64,000 nt of DNA from the NCBI GenBank assembly GCA_003971905.1, contig RSEE01000028.1, positions 667,446 through 731,445 on the forward strand, in the 5' to 3' direction. Made by a program: the position numbers and the translations under genes. This DNA comes from Moniliella sp. 'wahieum'. Its lineage: Eukaryota > Basidiomycota > Moniliellomycetes > Moniliellales > Moniliellaceae. This document shows, piece by piece, positions 13,726 through 24,627 of this stretch. Below the pieces are notes generated by a model, which did no database searches, was not told the origin of the DNA, and saw only the letters and a list, made by a program, of their open reading frames with translations. How positions within the stretch are numbered: the first letter of the stretch is position 1; each line of letters opens with the position of its first letter.

Positions 13726-14400
13726 ATGCGCCTACCCTCACTAGCACTGCTTTGTTGGCCTCTGCCTGTGCCGCCGGTATGGTCCAAGCCTTCCCCGCCC
13801 CGTCGGCCCCGAATCTCGAAGCTCGCGACGATAGCTCCTCCCCTATTGGCCCTTTGTCATCCAGCTCAAGGATCAGTGGATCACGCTCAACCAAGACGAG
13901 ATGGACGTGACGTCCGACAAGGACGCGCGTACCCATTTCCTGTTTACCCCGGCCGAGTCGAACATGTACGATGTGCACGGTACGATTGGAGGGTACAAGG
14001 CGTTTGGGACGAAACGTTTGGCTTTTCTCGCCGGCGGACGATACAGTAGAGTAAGTGGTACAGGGGCAGAGCAACTACACTCGTGCTACGCACTTTACTG
14101 TGGGTCCCTGTACCAAGCACAAGGGCTCTGCCGAGTTTGGGCTGCAGCTCTTCCCATGCTCGCTGGTTCGGCGTATGACGAGCAGCCGTCAATCACACAA
14201 CTACACCACGGATTGGATTCCCTTTGGCGAAAAGGGTCCTACCGAGCCAGGGGATACAACGCGTACGGGTCCTCGAAACCAATGAACGGATGGCGCTTTT
14301 ACCCGCGCAAGTCGGATGGGTGCGCCTGCAGGCCCAACCCATCGGCAATGGGGTAGGCGACACATTGCAGTTCCTCAACGAGACATTGTACAAACATTAA
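13726..14400 (+). CDS. Putative small secreted protein, unknown function
   Basis: After MRLP, and one base of frame change, the protein reads LTSTALLASACAAGMVQA, a hydrophobic signal-peptide core with a likely cleavage before FPAPSAP. The mature part runs FVIQLKDQWITLNQDEMDV, then HFLFTPAESNMYDVHGTIGG and KAFGTKRLAFLAGGRYSR. A GTAAGT at about 14050 and an AG near 14117 may bound an intron, after which HKGSAEFGLQLF follows. The C-terminus is VGDTLQFLNETLYKH with a stop at 14398-14400. There is an N-glycosylation sequon (NET) near the end. I recognise no domain. With roughly 180 residues, a TATA box and an early signal peptide it could be an extracellular or cell-wall protein. The exact frame path is uncertain. 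Confidence 0.55.
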
Positions 14401-15863
14401 AGGGTATGTCCACCGGACGAAGGACGATGAATTTTGAATGTTGAGCGTTGCCACAACATAACCCCCTCTGCCCCACCCGCGCGCTGCCAAATGCGTTTCG
14501 ATGAGACTGTTGGTTCAAACCCTCGTTTTTCTCCCTTGGCAAAGTCATTTACTTTCTCATGATGCCCGTAGGCCTCATTAGCCTCTGGTACGTTTCGAAT
14601 GGGGGCGCGGTCGGGAAAATATTTTCTTTTGCGGACGTTTGAGCCTGAACTTTTGAGGGATCTCAGGGCTCACGATTGACATGGAGGATGTCAAATCAGT
14701 CGATTGATGTTTACTTTGAACAAGTGAACCGTACGGAACGTTGAATGACCACCCGAGCTTGGGGTCTCTGCGACCAGTAGGCACTCGCTATAGACAGTGC
14801 GTGCTCGTAGTTTCGACGTATACGTACCTGTCGGCAAGAAACTCTGTATTCAGCAATGAGCCTTATTTAGCATCGACATTGAGGCTTTGGATTTGAGGTT
14901 ATATATGCCCAGTTCTCTGCCCAGCTGTTTCGATCGTATAATCCCTACTAGAACCCTCGCCACAGGAGGAAGGGATATGCCAAAGACAATGTGCAGTGTA
15001 CCATTGTACGTTTTCCTCTTCCACTCTGCCCAAGCAAAGAGTCCAGCGTTGGAGTGACAACTTCTAAGGAGACAGGCCGCCAAGGAGTAGGGCCGAATCG
15101 TCAGGCCTAACGGTGAGAACGACAATACAAAGAAAAGGAAGAACGAAGGAAAAGAGCCACAAACCCAAACGTGTCCGTGCCAATCACCTCCGTCCAACCG
15201 TCCCAAGGGCCAAGAAAGAAAAGGATAAGCGTGGTAGCAGGGGGGGTGGCAGAGGGGGTCGGATGGGCATACGTGCGGGTAGGCGAATCATATTCTTCTT
15301 AATGGTTGGTCGTCAACATGTGAACGAGACAGGGTGGTGTGCTACAGATGACCTCCTTGCTCGGGCCTGCCGGGGTGCACAGGAACGTCTCACCTCGGTT
15401 GCTCCCTTCCTCTAGTATATCTCCGCCTGCATTCTCTCACGGATGTACTTGCGTGTTGCGATGCGGCTACGAATACTTCCGTTGCTCTCTACCATTTACT
15501 GTGGAGCTTGGTACCCCAAGTGTGCAACCCCAAAGCACTTACGCTTACGGTGTAGGCTGTATCTGAGCACGATAGCACTGCATCTAGTCCATCCAAGACA
15601 AATGGATTTGGATTTTGAGTCACCCGCCCAAGCCCGAGCGGGTGTATGAATGCCCGTGTCGAGCAGACGCAGAGGATCATGCAACCCAGGACCGTGTCAA
15701 TCAGGAGGGCTGGGGGAGAAGAGGGGGAAGAAGCATGACAAGTGACAGGAGGGAAGAGAGACCTCACTTCTCATTCCCCAGAATTCAAATACCTAGCAAC
15801 GCACTGCACGGCTACCGCAACGCAACGCAACGCAATGCAGCGCGGGGCATGGAACGATGTGGG
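14401..15863. other. 1.5-kb intergenic region
   Basis: The region lies between the stop of the secreted-protein gene (+) and the 3' end of eL14 (-), so it should hold two 3' ends and little promoter sequence. ORFs at 14850-15206 (-), 15113-15415 (+) and 15489-15767 (-) are compositionally ordinary and match nothing I know. A CGCAACGCAACGCAACGC run is at about 15816-15835. Confidence 0.5.
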
Positions 15864-16360
15864 CTACCCATAGATGGCCCGATCCGACCGGGAGGGAGAC
15901 ACACACGGCCGACCGAGCCCGCGCCCGCACGTGGGAAACACGCAGCGCTTCGCGGCGGTCTTCTTGAGCTCTTGGCCAAGAGCTTCCTCCGCTGCTGCTT
16001 GAGGTGGGTGATTTCGAAGCGTTGGGAAGTCGGGGTGGTAGACTTCTAGCCTGACGGGCAGCCAGGTCTTGGCCCAGTTGGACGCTGCCACTTCTCGGCC
16101 ACACCGGCCTTTTCAAGTACTTCTTTCGACCTTGGAGCGAGCTGCCGCGGGGCAAGTCCTTGACCACAAACTTGGTAAGGATCAAACTTGTACTGGAACG
16201 CTTGGCGTGCCACGCCGGTCGTGGGCCCGTCAATTATGGCCCGGTTGGCATCGATGATCTCGGCAATGACGGCCAACTTGCCATGATCGGCGACGTTCGT
16301 CGTTGATCAGCACACACGGCCCCTCGACGAAACGCTTGAAAGAGGATACTGGCTCGACAT
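15864..16360 (-). CDS. RPL14: 60S ribosomal protein eL14
   Basis: This is a structural protein of the large cytosolic ribosomal subunit. The minus strand gives MSSQ, a frame change, SSFKRFVE, a damaged GRVVLIND stretch, then KLAVIAEIIDANRAIIDGPTTGV near 16250, the most conserved eL14 block, followed by RQAFQYK, LTKFVVKDLPR, VLEKAGVAEKWQ and a basic C-terminus (QRRKLLAKELKKTAAKR) near 15960. At least five indels interrupt it. The ATG at 16360 directly follows TGTGGTGCAG, which looks like a splice acceptor, so a 5'-UTR intron or a tiny first exon is likely, as is common in fungal ribosomal protein genes. The stop cannot be placed exactly and may lie near 15930 rather than 15864. Confidence 0.85.
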
Positions 16361-17007
16361 CTGCACCACAGGCAAAAGCGCAAGGAAGGAAGGGTTAGTG
16401 GTGCGAGGGGGAGGGCGACTGCAGGGCCAAGGCCACGTACGGGAAAGGACGACCTTGGAGAGAGATGGAGAGAAACAAGCGACCGCTGGGAGACACCGTG
16501 CGTGGTCTTCGGGCGAACGGGACGGGGGCGCTACAGCGCACGCGGGTTGCGTGCTGGCGCGGCGGGGCGTGAGACTGCCGTTGTGCGGGGCGCTTAGGGT
16601 TGCTGCGGCGAGTATTCGGCAGCGATGGGTTTGCGACCGGTGAGCCATCCCCGGTCGCAGCGCGCGCCTGTTGAAACGTTCACCCATCCCGGCGCATAAT
16701 GCAATGTTGCAAATCGAGTGGCGGCGTGTTACGCTTTCGCTCGCGTCGACATCGACACGATGGATACGATGGACACGATGGACACGGTGGAGATGGCCCA
16801 CATGATCTGACTGGTCGCTTCCAGCTGCCTCTCCCTGTGCCCCTAGTGACGCCAAACGGTATGTGGAAAGCAGATGCAATGTCCGTCCTGGCGCCTGCGC
16901 CACGCACCAAGCCCAGGATTCAAGGCGGTCGCTACACATAGATACGGGTATCAAACGGCTCCTCAGCCTGAGGCTCACGGTGAGGGGTGAGGCTGAGGGG
17001 TTAGGGG
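16361..17007. other. Promoter/5'-intron region of eL14 and 3' flank of the sulfurase
   Basis: Both neighbours are on the minus strand. The part next to eL14 likely holds its 5'-UTR intron and promoter. Near 16755-16795 there is a short GATACGATGGACACGATGGACACGGTGG-type tandem, and 16965-17020 carries CTGAGGCTCA-type palindromic strings. No further gene is supported. Confidence 0.4.
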
Positions 17008-20000
17008 TGAAGGGTGCGGCTCACCATCGCCCTCACACACCCCTTTCCCTGCTTCACTAGCTCGACCCCTCTGCCTGGTCGCAACGCAAACAGCACCGGT
17101 GCGCCGAGCTGGACCGATCCGACCGACGTGCGCTCGGGGCCCAGGCAAGGTGCGTGCCAAATACGACACGGCCATTGGAAGCTCTGCGGCGCCGAGAATG
17201 CTGAGTAAAGTTTGAGGCAACTTGCGTCCGGTCCACTGATCGATGGCTACCATTTGACACCTTCGACACGGGCCGAGGGAAACGAAGGTTTCCCTCCCAC
17301 TTGGATCCGGCTCAGTTGGTCCCCAGGTAACGCACACCACGTGCCTGCCTCGGCTTGCTGGGCGGCGAGGAGAGAGGCGTCGTTGGCGTTTGCAGCTGGA
17401 GGCGAAGGAGCTGGCGTGGTCCATGGCGATGCACAGGGAACAAGTGGGTCCATACGTCTCGGTCGCTTGGCCGGGCGCTCTTGTCCTCCGTTCAGGTCCG
17501 CCTCCGTATCCGCCTCCGCCTCCGCCTCCGCCGCTACCTCCGCCTCCGTATTCACATTCGCATTCTCATCCGAGCCAAGCAAAGCGATCTCATGCCCAGG
17601 CTGAGAGGGAAGAGGCGAGTGAACAGTATCTGGGGGCCCAACGACGAAATTGGCGCGGAACCTGCGCGCGACATTGCGCCAATGTAAGTTGCTCAAGGGC
17701 TTTTCGCCCTTGGCAGCCAAATCCTTCTCGATCCACGCTGCGACCGCCTGGATGGCACCTTGGGTGCAAGAGTAAAAAGGGGCTTTCGTTAGCGAGCAAG
17801 ATAGGTGGTGGGGTGGGTAGGGCACCATCCAATCCGTCGGGTCCGGAAAGGTCAGAGGAGGGAAGTAGTTTAGTATGACGATGTGCTTGGTCAGGTGGCA
17901 GACGGGCCAAGGTAGCTCTTCGACCGAGGAAGCGAGAGAAAAAGCGTGGGTGATATGGGGTGCGTCGTAGATCCGAGCGAGGACATTATCAGCACACACG
18001 CGAAGAGGTTGGTCGCCCTGCGCGTTGGTGCCATACGGAATGAGCACAAGATCGTCGTCGTCTAAGTTGCCTGGGGCTTCGGGGTGAATCGGGGTGTTGC
18101 ACGGCACGGGTTCGGGCCGACCGCGGGCAGCACAGTGAACGCGCGGAAACCGAATTTCCAACACTTGCTTGGCCCGATCCACAAATGGTCGGATGGTCGC
18201 CATCCTCGGTTCTCGTTTTTGACTAATCGCTCGCCCCGTATCCAGATCAATCACGCACCATTCCCGGTCATGCAACAGTCCGATCGAGTCAAGGGCCACG
18301 CCACCTCGGCTCCTTGCTCTCCCACTGAAAGTTCTTGCCCTGCACAGGACTTGATCGGATACAGTGTCGCCATTTTCAAGACGAGGTCCGACGTGGGGGG
18401 AAGGGAAAGGGAAAGGGGAAGGGGGCGGGGACGGGCAACTTCTTGCTGTTTTGCTGGCATGCCAGTCTGGTCCACAAAGTACTTGATAAACTCGATCAAC
18501 TCATCCACATCTGAAGCCGTGTTCCACACGCTCAACGAGGCACGAATTGACGCGGCTGGATCGTCCTCGTCCGGCTCGGCAAGAGGGGGTTTGGGTTTGT
18601 CGGTGCCACCTGTGCCTGGATCGGTGTCGATGCCAGGTCCGGGGCCGGCCCCGGACCCTGCGATCGCCGCATACACACGCGACCGGGCCAAAGGACAAGA
18701 ATCTGGTGCGTCCACTACGGCCTGAGCGGCCGTATCGCACCCCGCACCTTGCTCGTACACCTTCCACAGCAACTCCTCCGCATGGGCAAGTTGTTCTTCT
18801 GTCGCTGGTCCAGCTTGGTCAGCGGGACAAAGAGTGTGGGAGACGGCGACGCCTGCATTGCAGTGTCGGCCTACGCGAACATGGACGTTGGCGAGGGAAG
18901 CAAGACGTGCGAATTCGGAGGCGGGAACGCGAGTTCCAGTCGAAGAGAGCAGAACAAACGCAGCGGTGGGGCCTTGATCGCGATGGGATGTGTCGGATGT
19001 GTCGGACGGATCGGACAGGTCCAAGCCTGCGCCTGTGGCCCATTGAGCCGCCTCGCGGCTGGACGACAAGACTCGTACAGCCGGGGCGCCATTGGCATGG
19101 CGGACGTGGGCAAGGCGCGTGTGAAGGTGGTAGGCAAGAAAACGTAAGTGTGCAGCTTGCTTGTCCCACGCGCCTAACACACGATGACACGCTTGCATCG
19201 CATGGCGCAACGCCACAATACCATGCACGTTGATCGTGCCATCCTCGAACCGGGGGGGAGACTACTGGGCCGAGCCACTTGGATGCCCTTCTGGGGCAAT
19301 AGGACCGAGACGGTGCCACCGCCATAATAAGGTTTGGCACGCAACATGGATCCGCTCGAGGACTTGACCACCAGCCCGCCCAGGCCCGTTGGTGCGCCAT
19401 ACACCTTGTATAGAGAGAGGCGATGAAATCGGGGGCAGAGTCGTAGCCTTCCTTGGTGGAAGAAGGCAGGGCCATCCGGTTGGAAGAGAGATAGGCGGCG
19501 GCATCAACCAAGATCCGAGGTCGCGGCTGGGCAGCACAGAGATGGGCGAGCAACTGTTCGTATTTACGTCCGGTTGCGTTACATTGGAGCGGGAGGATGG
19601 CCAGCTGGTCGTGCGTCCAGGGATGGTGACGCATGTGTGCCTCGGTGAGTGCGCCATGGGTCAGCGCGCCTGGGCAATCCCCGCAGGCCAACGACCGAAG
19701 TGTGAGCCTCAAGAAGATGGACGAGTGTGGGCCGGGTGCCGAGGTGGAAAAGGCAAAGCTCTGGGCAACCGTTTGGAGCGAAGCGGTGGTGCCAGAGGTA
19801 AAGATCAGGTCCCAGCCACCGCCGTCGCTGGGCAAGGAAAAGAGTTGGGTCAACACGTCGTGGCGAGCCTGCTCGACATGTTGGCCGCGCGGACCCGCTG
19901 CACTGAGGCTGTGCGGGTTGGCGTAGAAATGCTGAGCGAGGTCGTCGGCCCAGGGCGGACGCCTGAGATGGGGGTGGGGGGCATGCCAGCCGCATCGGGT

Positions 20001-20112
20001 AGAGCCCGCCAACGTTGGTGCCATCGGGCAAGGTGTGGGCGTGAAGGGCGGGGAGCTCGGCGCGGCGGATGCGATGGATGTAATCGTTGTAGGCTTCGTG
20101 GGCATTGGGCAT
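17008..20112 (-). CDS. Molybdenum cofactor sulfurase (MOCOS/HxB type)
   Basis: This PLP enzyme replaces an oxo ligand of Moco by sulfur, activating xanthine dehydrogenase and aldehyde oxidase. From MPNAHEAYNDYIHRIRRAE (20112) the aminotransferase-V domain shows NPHSLSAAGPRGQHVEQAR near 19880, DLIFTSGTTASLQTVAQ near 19800, LQCNATGRKYEQLLAHL near 19580, VDAAAYLSSN near 19510 and the PLP-lysine region SLYK-VYGAPTGLGGLVV near 19390, where K is the expected Schiff-base residue. HGIVALRHAMQACHRVL follows near 19200. The linker at about 18500-18700 is Asp/Pro-rich. The C-terminal MOSC domain begins near 18360 (LYPIKSCAG), with GLLHDREWCVIDLDTG near 18270, NFVVGPPDT near 17640, and CRRCQMVAIDQWTG near 17260, the conserved Cys pair of MOSC domains. 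The final exon frame is uncertain; stops at 16975 and about 17008 are possible. Length of about 1000 residues is usual for fungal members. Confidence 0.9.
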
Positions 20113-20639
20113 GGCAGGGACACTGGCGGTGGTGGCAAGAGCCGAGGGGGCGGTGGAGGAAGAGCCGAGGGGGCGGTGGCGGCGGAGGAGGCGGCCTGGC
20201 TTCCGAGTGGGGACGACGGACAAGGCCAGTGGGCGTGCAAGCGTTCTGGGTTCTGAGGCGCCCACTAGTAGTTGCCAGTGGCTGTAGTCAACAAACGCCA
20301 GCCGGCTGCCCCCGCCCGAAGCCCCCGCCACCCAGCACCGGAGCAGTGTCAGCCGTTGCCGGTTATCGATTATCAGCTGAACATTTCACATGTGCCATGC
20401 GTCTCCACTCTTCTGTACTCAAGTTGAGTTCGTCGCTTGCGGAGCGTTGGCCCGGGTCCAAGTCCGCACTGTGGAGCAGCGGGGCTTCCATCGGTTCTGC
20501 AATGCGGCGCCACCACCCAAGTGGGCGAGGCGCTTGTCAGGCCTGAGGGTCAGGACCTATGGGGAGGAAGCGGGGCAAGGAGCCACATCCCCCGTCACGC
20601 GTCCATACTGAGTTGCTCAGCGATCAGTATCTGAGCGAC

Positions 20640-21905
20640 TACGGAAAACAAATCGCGCGCAAGGAGATAGATAAAGCAGTAGGCGCAATGCTCTGTCGCT
20701 GCCATTCTTTCAAGATAAAGTGAGCCGTATCGTCCAGCCGATCAATCTGGTCCGACTCGACGTACACGCCCCACAGACCCGTGTCGGAAAAGGAATGACT
20801 AAAGTGGTTGTACGAGATGGCCAACTCGTTCTCTGCCACCTGGACGACAGTCGGCTGGAGAGCAACGTTGATGCGCCCAGAGACCGGTCCCAGTTGCCCA
20901 GGATGGCTTGCAGCACGAGCAACGGAACGTAATCGGGGCTGGTATAGCTAGCACCTTCGACGGCGATGGCAAAGTTGCACATTTTGGGTATGCATCGTCG
21001 CGGATCCGCACGTCCGATCCAAAAACTGCGTCGGCGTCGTTGGGCAACAGCAGCGGGTTGGCCGAGGTGGGGAGAGAGGTGAATAGTGATTTGGCTACGC
21101 TGACCAGTTGGTCATGGTCCACCGCGCCCGTAGCTACATGGTCGTGTTGTCCGAAACAAGGTACTTGTCCTGGAACAACTTCAATTGGTCCGGCACCAAC
21201 CTTTGTACCGACTCGTCCCCCGCGATCGTCTGGCCCAGCGCTTGCTTTTGGAACGCGACCGCATACAAGTGCTCAAACACAATGTCCTTAATGGGCTTGG
21301 CGGCCTCGTGCCGTTGCAGCACCTTGGTCCGCTCTGCCTCCAACGCAGCTTGGCTCACGTCGGGATTTTGTAACAGACGCGCCAAGGCGGCCACCGTCTT
21401 GGATGCATCCTCCCCAGTGATTCCACATAAAACGCCGTGCTTTCCCGCGACGTGTAGCCATGCAACTTGTACCCCAACTTGTCCACCTCGGCCGCCGCCT
21501 GTCCAATCCGTCCCCACCCACCGACACACACACCACAACACACACATCCACCGGGTCAGTTGGTTCGGTCGTGCTCCGTGCTCTACGTGCACGGCAGCAA
21601 GGACGACGACGGGCGCGGAGAAGGGAGCGAAGCACACGCACCAGTGATGGAAACTTGGCTGAACAAGTTAGCGAGGCCACTGGCATCCGGATCGTCGGTA
21701 CGACTACCAGCGTTGATCCATGCACCGACGGTTGCCGTCTTGGCACCCGGGTTGGCCTCGGTAGCAATGGTCAGCCATTGTCCAGGACGCTGAGCTGGGT
21801 GATGGGCGTGCTCGGGGCGGCAGTGGCAAAGGCGCGGGCGCGGGAGGGCACAGCCGCCCGATGCACGGCAGGGACAGCGCGGCAGAACAGCAGGCGGGCC
21901 GACAT
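20640..21905 (-). CDS. COR1: Cytochrome bc1 complex core protein 1 (M16 family), C-terminus not found
   Basis: This is a mitochondrial matrix-side subunit of respiratory complex III. The start is clear: ATG at 21905 gives MSARLLFCRAVPAVHRAAV, an Arg-rich presequence without acidic residues, then FATAAPSTPITQLSVLDNG, LTIATEANPGAKTATVGAW and NAGSRTDDPDASGLANLF. The zinc motif HxxEH of processing peptidase is absent where expected, as in Cor1. After a probable intron (about 21500-21660) come AAEVDKLGYKLHGYTSRES, VFEHLYAVAFQKQALGQTI, VFGSDVRIRDDAYPKCNFA, VEGASYTSPDYVPL and ISYNHFSHSFSDTGLWGVY near 20800, which match yeast Cor1 closely. The match stops after HFILKEWQRQSIAPT near 20690. The last roughly 100 residues of the family could not be found in any frame down to 20113. 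Confidence 0.85.
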
Positions 21906-23390
21906 GGACGATGGTGAGGCCTGATTCGCAGGCGAGGGGGCAACGAGCAATGCAAAGCAAACGTTAACCCAGCTGCTGCTGATGGCCTGCCGTCTGTCTT
22001 GGTGGGGTTACCTTACCGCGGGAGGCGGCCATTATTAGCAACCCTACTCGGGCGCAGTGTTAGATCTTAGAAATGGACGGGTCACGTGTCTCCGTCGTCT
22101 GCCTCGGAAACGAGTCCACAGGGAGACTACGTTCGAGCGGTGTTTTTGAAATGAAAAAGATCGGGGAGGTGGAGGTGGATCTGGGATCTGGATCTGGGGT
22201 GTTGGATGTTGGACCAGGTTAGAGGAGGCAGGCCACAGACGCTCCTCTCAGGCTCACGCGCCACGGGCGCAGCTGCTCCTCAGCGCCAGGCTGCGCGCCT
22301 CGCGTCTTTGGCCCCTCGGGCGTGCCGGTTGGACCGAATGTGGCTTGCAGTCTGAGGACTACTACTCGGTACTCAGTCTTATATCGATCTTAGCAGAAGA
22401 AAGGACTGGACCGACATCGTCACGCGATGTTACCACATCGAAGACGCATGATGCATGCCTCATGCATGAGCTGCATGAGCACAACCGCAGCCGGGGTGTA
22501 TTGGGCCAACACGGGCGATCGGCATCCCATGTCGCCAATGTAAGGCAAGGCCAGGCTGAGCTGTCAGGCTGACATGTGACAAGGGCTGACATGGACGTCG
22601 ACGATCGAATGCTCTGCCGCTCGCCGCAGCGCTCGTCGGCCTCATCTACGGTGGCGCTGAGCCGCTGAACAACGTTGATCGTCTTGAACATCCGAGGCCG
22701 CAGGCCGCTGGCCGGATACCCTCACATGTTACAGGGCGCCGGTGACATCCAACTGCCGTTCTTGGCTTCCGTCTCGACAAGGCGTGGGCTGGTGTGTGAG
22801 TACCGAATACGTATGCTTTGTGGCTCCAGCGCTCCAGGCAGAAACCGCAACGCTTCTCAGATCTCCTGCCGGCAAGAAAGGGGCCCCACACACCAGCAGG
22901 CACTAGGCAGCTCGCACCAGCTTGCTGCCCGATTCATGATTGCGGAGCGGCAGCTCTCTTGGCCCACGCGCGCGCACGCTCACGCCACCATTGCTTGTCC
23001 TTCTGGGCGATCCATTTCCCGATCGCACGTTGCTTGGTACCCGTGGTGTTACTAGCTACTGGGTTCCTTACCGGTGAGAATGAGGCCCTCAGGTGAGGTG
23101 CACTACGCGTCTGCCTACGTCAACGTCAACGTCAAAATGTGAATGTCAACGCAGCGCACAGACTGTGTCACAGGTGCGCTGTCAGCCTGCCTGCTCAGGC
23201 TCAGGCCCAGTATCAGTGCGAGGGAGCCTCAGCGTCAGCGCAGGGCGAGTGACAGGTAGCGCTGAGCAGCGCCACGCATACTACACAGCCCCCGTGCCCC
23301 CTCCCATGCGTTTGGGCTCAGCCTGAGCCCTGAGGCTCAGCGCTCGCTCCGTCCCAAGCAACAACCAAGCGCCAGCAACCTGGACCCTAG
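21906..23390. other. 1.5-kb divergent intergenic region rich in palindromes
   Basis: It separates COR1 (-) and PMP3 (+), so both promoters lie here. No gene is recognised. Repeated ATGCAT/TCATGA steps sit at 22445-22482, and CAGCCTGAGGCTCAG-like strings at 22240-22300 and 23185-23345. ORF 22362-22691 (-) is a composition artefact with no known motif. Confidence 0.5.
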
Positions 23391-23399
23391 TATATATAT
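23391..23399 (+). promoter_or_regulatory. TATA box of PMP3
   Basis: TATATATAT lies 100 bp before the first ATG (23499) and 124 bp before the ATG preferred for the conserved protein (23523). A CT-rich leader follows, as usual for strongly expressed fungal genes. Confidence 0.7.
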
Positions 23400-23522
23400 C
23401 CTACGTCGAGACGAGGCAGGTTGTCGTCTTGCCACCCCCCTCCTCAACTTGTTCTCCTACCTCCTCCTTGCGACTTCCTCCTTGCTACCTCGTTGTTGAT
23501 GTCTGCCGTCTGGTTACTTACC

Positions 23523-23892
23523 ATGGTCCAACTTGAACCCACCGACTGGGGCGTTGTGAGTACAGATTCCATCCTGCTGGTTTTGAGGGGGCGTTTGGTG
23601 CGCGGGAGAGGTGGTCGAGCCAGCTGCGCTGCCATGCGGGCCATGCGAGACACTCCCCCCCTTATCTGTACCCAGTACACCGTACACCGTACCTAGCGCT
23701 AACGACGATTCCTCTTTGTGTGCAGCTGCTCTCACGATCATCATCCCTCCCATTGGCGTGTTCATCCTCACCGACGGCTGCGGCATTGAATTCTGGATCA
23801 ATGTGGTGCTTACCATTTGCGGCTGGTTCCCCGGCATGTTGGCTGGGCTGTATTGCTTCTACACGCACAACAAGGACAAGCTCTCCTCCTAA
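23523..23892 (+). CDS. PMP3: Pmp3/RCI2-family plasma membrane proteolipid
   Basis: Pmp3 proteins are tiny two-helix membrane proteins that affect membrane potential and salt tolerance. Exon 1 encodes MVQLEPTDWGV. Exon 2 encodes ALTIIIPPIGVFILTDGCG, FWINVVLTICGWFPGMLAG, LYCFYTHNKDKLSS and a stop at 23890-23892. The PPxGVF turn, GC pair and GWFPGMLAGLY are family signatures. The intron runs from about 23556 to the CAG ending at 23724. GTGAGT at 23556 is the strong donor but needs a one-base correction to keep frame; a downstream GTACAG donor would keep frame without one. An in-frame upstream ATG at 23499 would add eight hydrophobic residues. About 63 residues is slightly longer than the usual 52-57. 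Confidence 0.9.
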
Positions 23893-24627
23893 GTGGGTTT
23901 AAGTGGGCTTAAGCGCTAAGCAGCCTTGAGTATACCTTGTTTTCCCTATCCCCGCAGTGCATACCCGCACGTCCACGCCCCTCTCTGGCTACTCGCCTGT
24001 CAATTGGGTTGGTGTGGGAGCACCCCATGTGTGGGGATGCGGTTGAACCCCTCCCCCCTTTCTTCCACCTGTCTGGGCAGGTGCTGCAAGCACCGCTTCC
24101 TACCCTACACCCTTTGCTCTCGAGATGCGAGGCAAGGGTGCCGTGATACCAACTGTGCACCCACGCGGTGTTTGTTTTCCGTACCTTCTGTTTCTTGAAG
24201 CTCTCTGGCTGGCAGCATGGTGAGCATGGGCTAGGGCACAGTGATGATAGCTAGTGGGCAGTGGATGGTCTGGCATGGGTGGTATGGTATGGGTGGTGTG
24301 GTCTGGTGTGGTGTGGGGTTAGGCAGCGGGGATGGTAGGGTTGGGGGAGCGCATCACGTGCCATTCGCCACCGCCGCTGCGGGGCAGCCTGCCAGCGCCA
24401 AGCATGCGCTGACGTGGCACGCCGGCGATGGGCACGGCGCCAGTGCCACGCGTTGGCAACATTCAATATGCAACCCAACACGCGCTGTGCGTTCGCAACT
24501 ATAGGCCCAGCTGGCCCATTGGGGCTGTGGCGTGTTGATTTCCACGTCTGCTGGCGCCGCCTCTTTCTTGTCGCGTCTCCACCACCGCTTTTTTTCTTTG
24601 CTTTTCTGTTCTCGTCTCGCGCCCGCC
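23893..24627. other. Intergenic region between PMP3 and the RSC subunit gene
   Basis: Two genes on the same strand flank it, so it holds the PMP3 terminator and the promoter of the next gene. A GGTGTGGTCTGGTGTGGTGTGG purine/pyrimidine-skewed tract is at 24255-24320. The ORFs in it have no known motif. Confidence 0.4.

Noticed and set aside
19389-20546. 385-codon plus-strand ORF.
   Set aside because: It is the antisense shadow of the molybdenum cofactor sulfurase; composition and lack of motifs agree.
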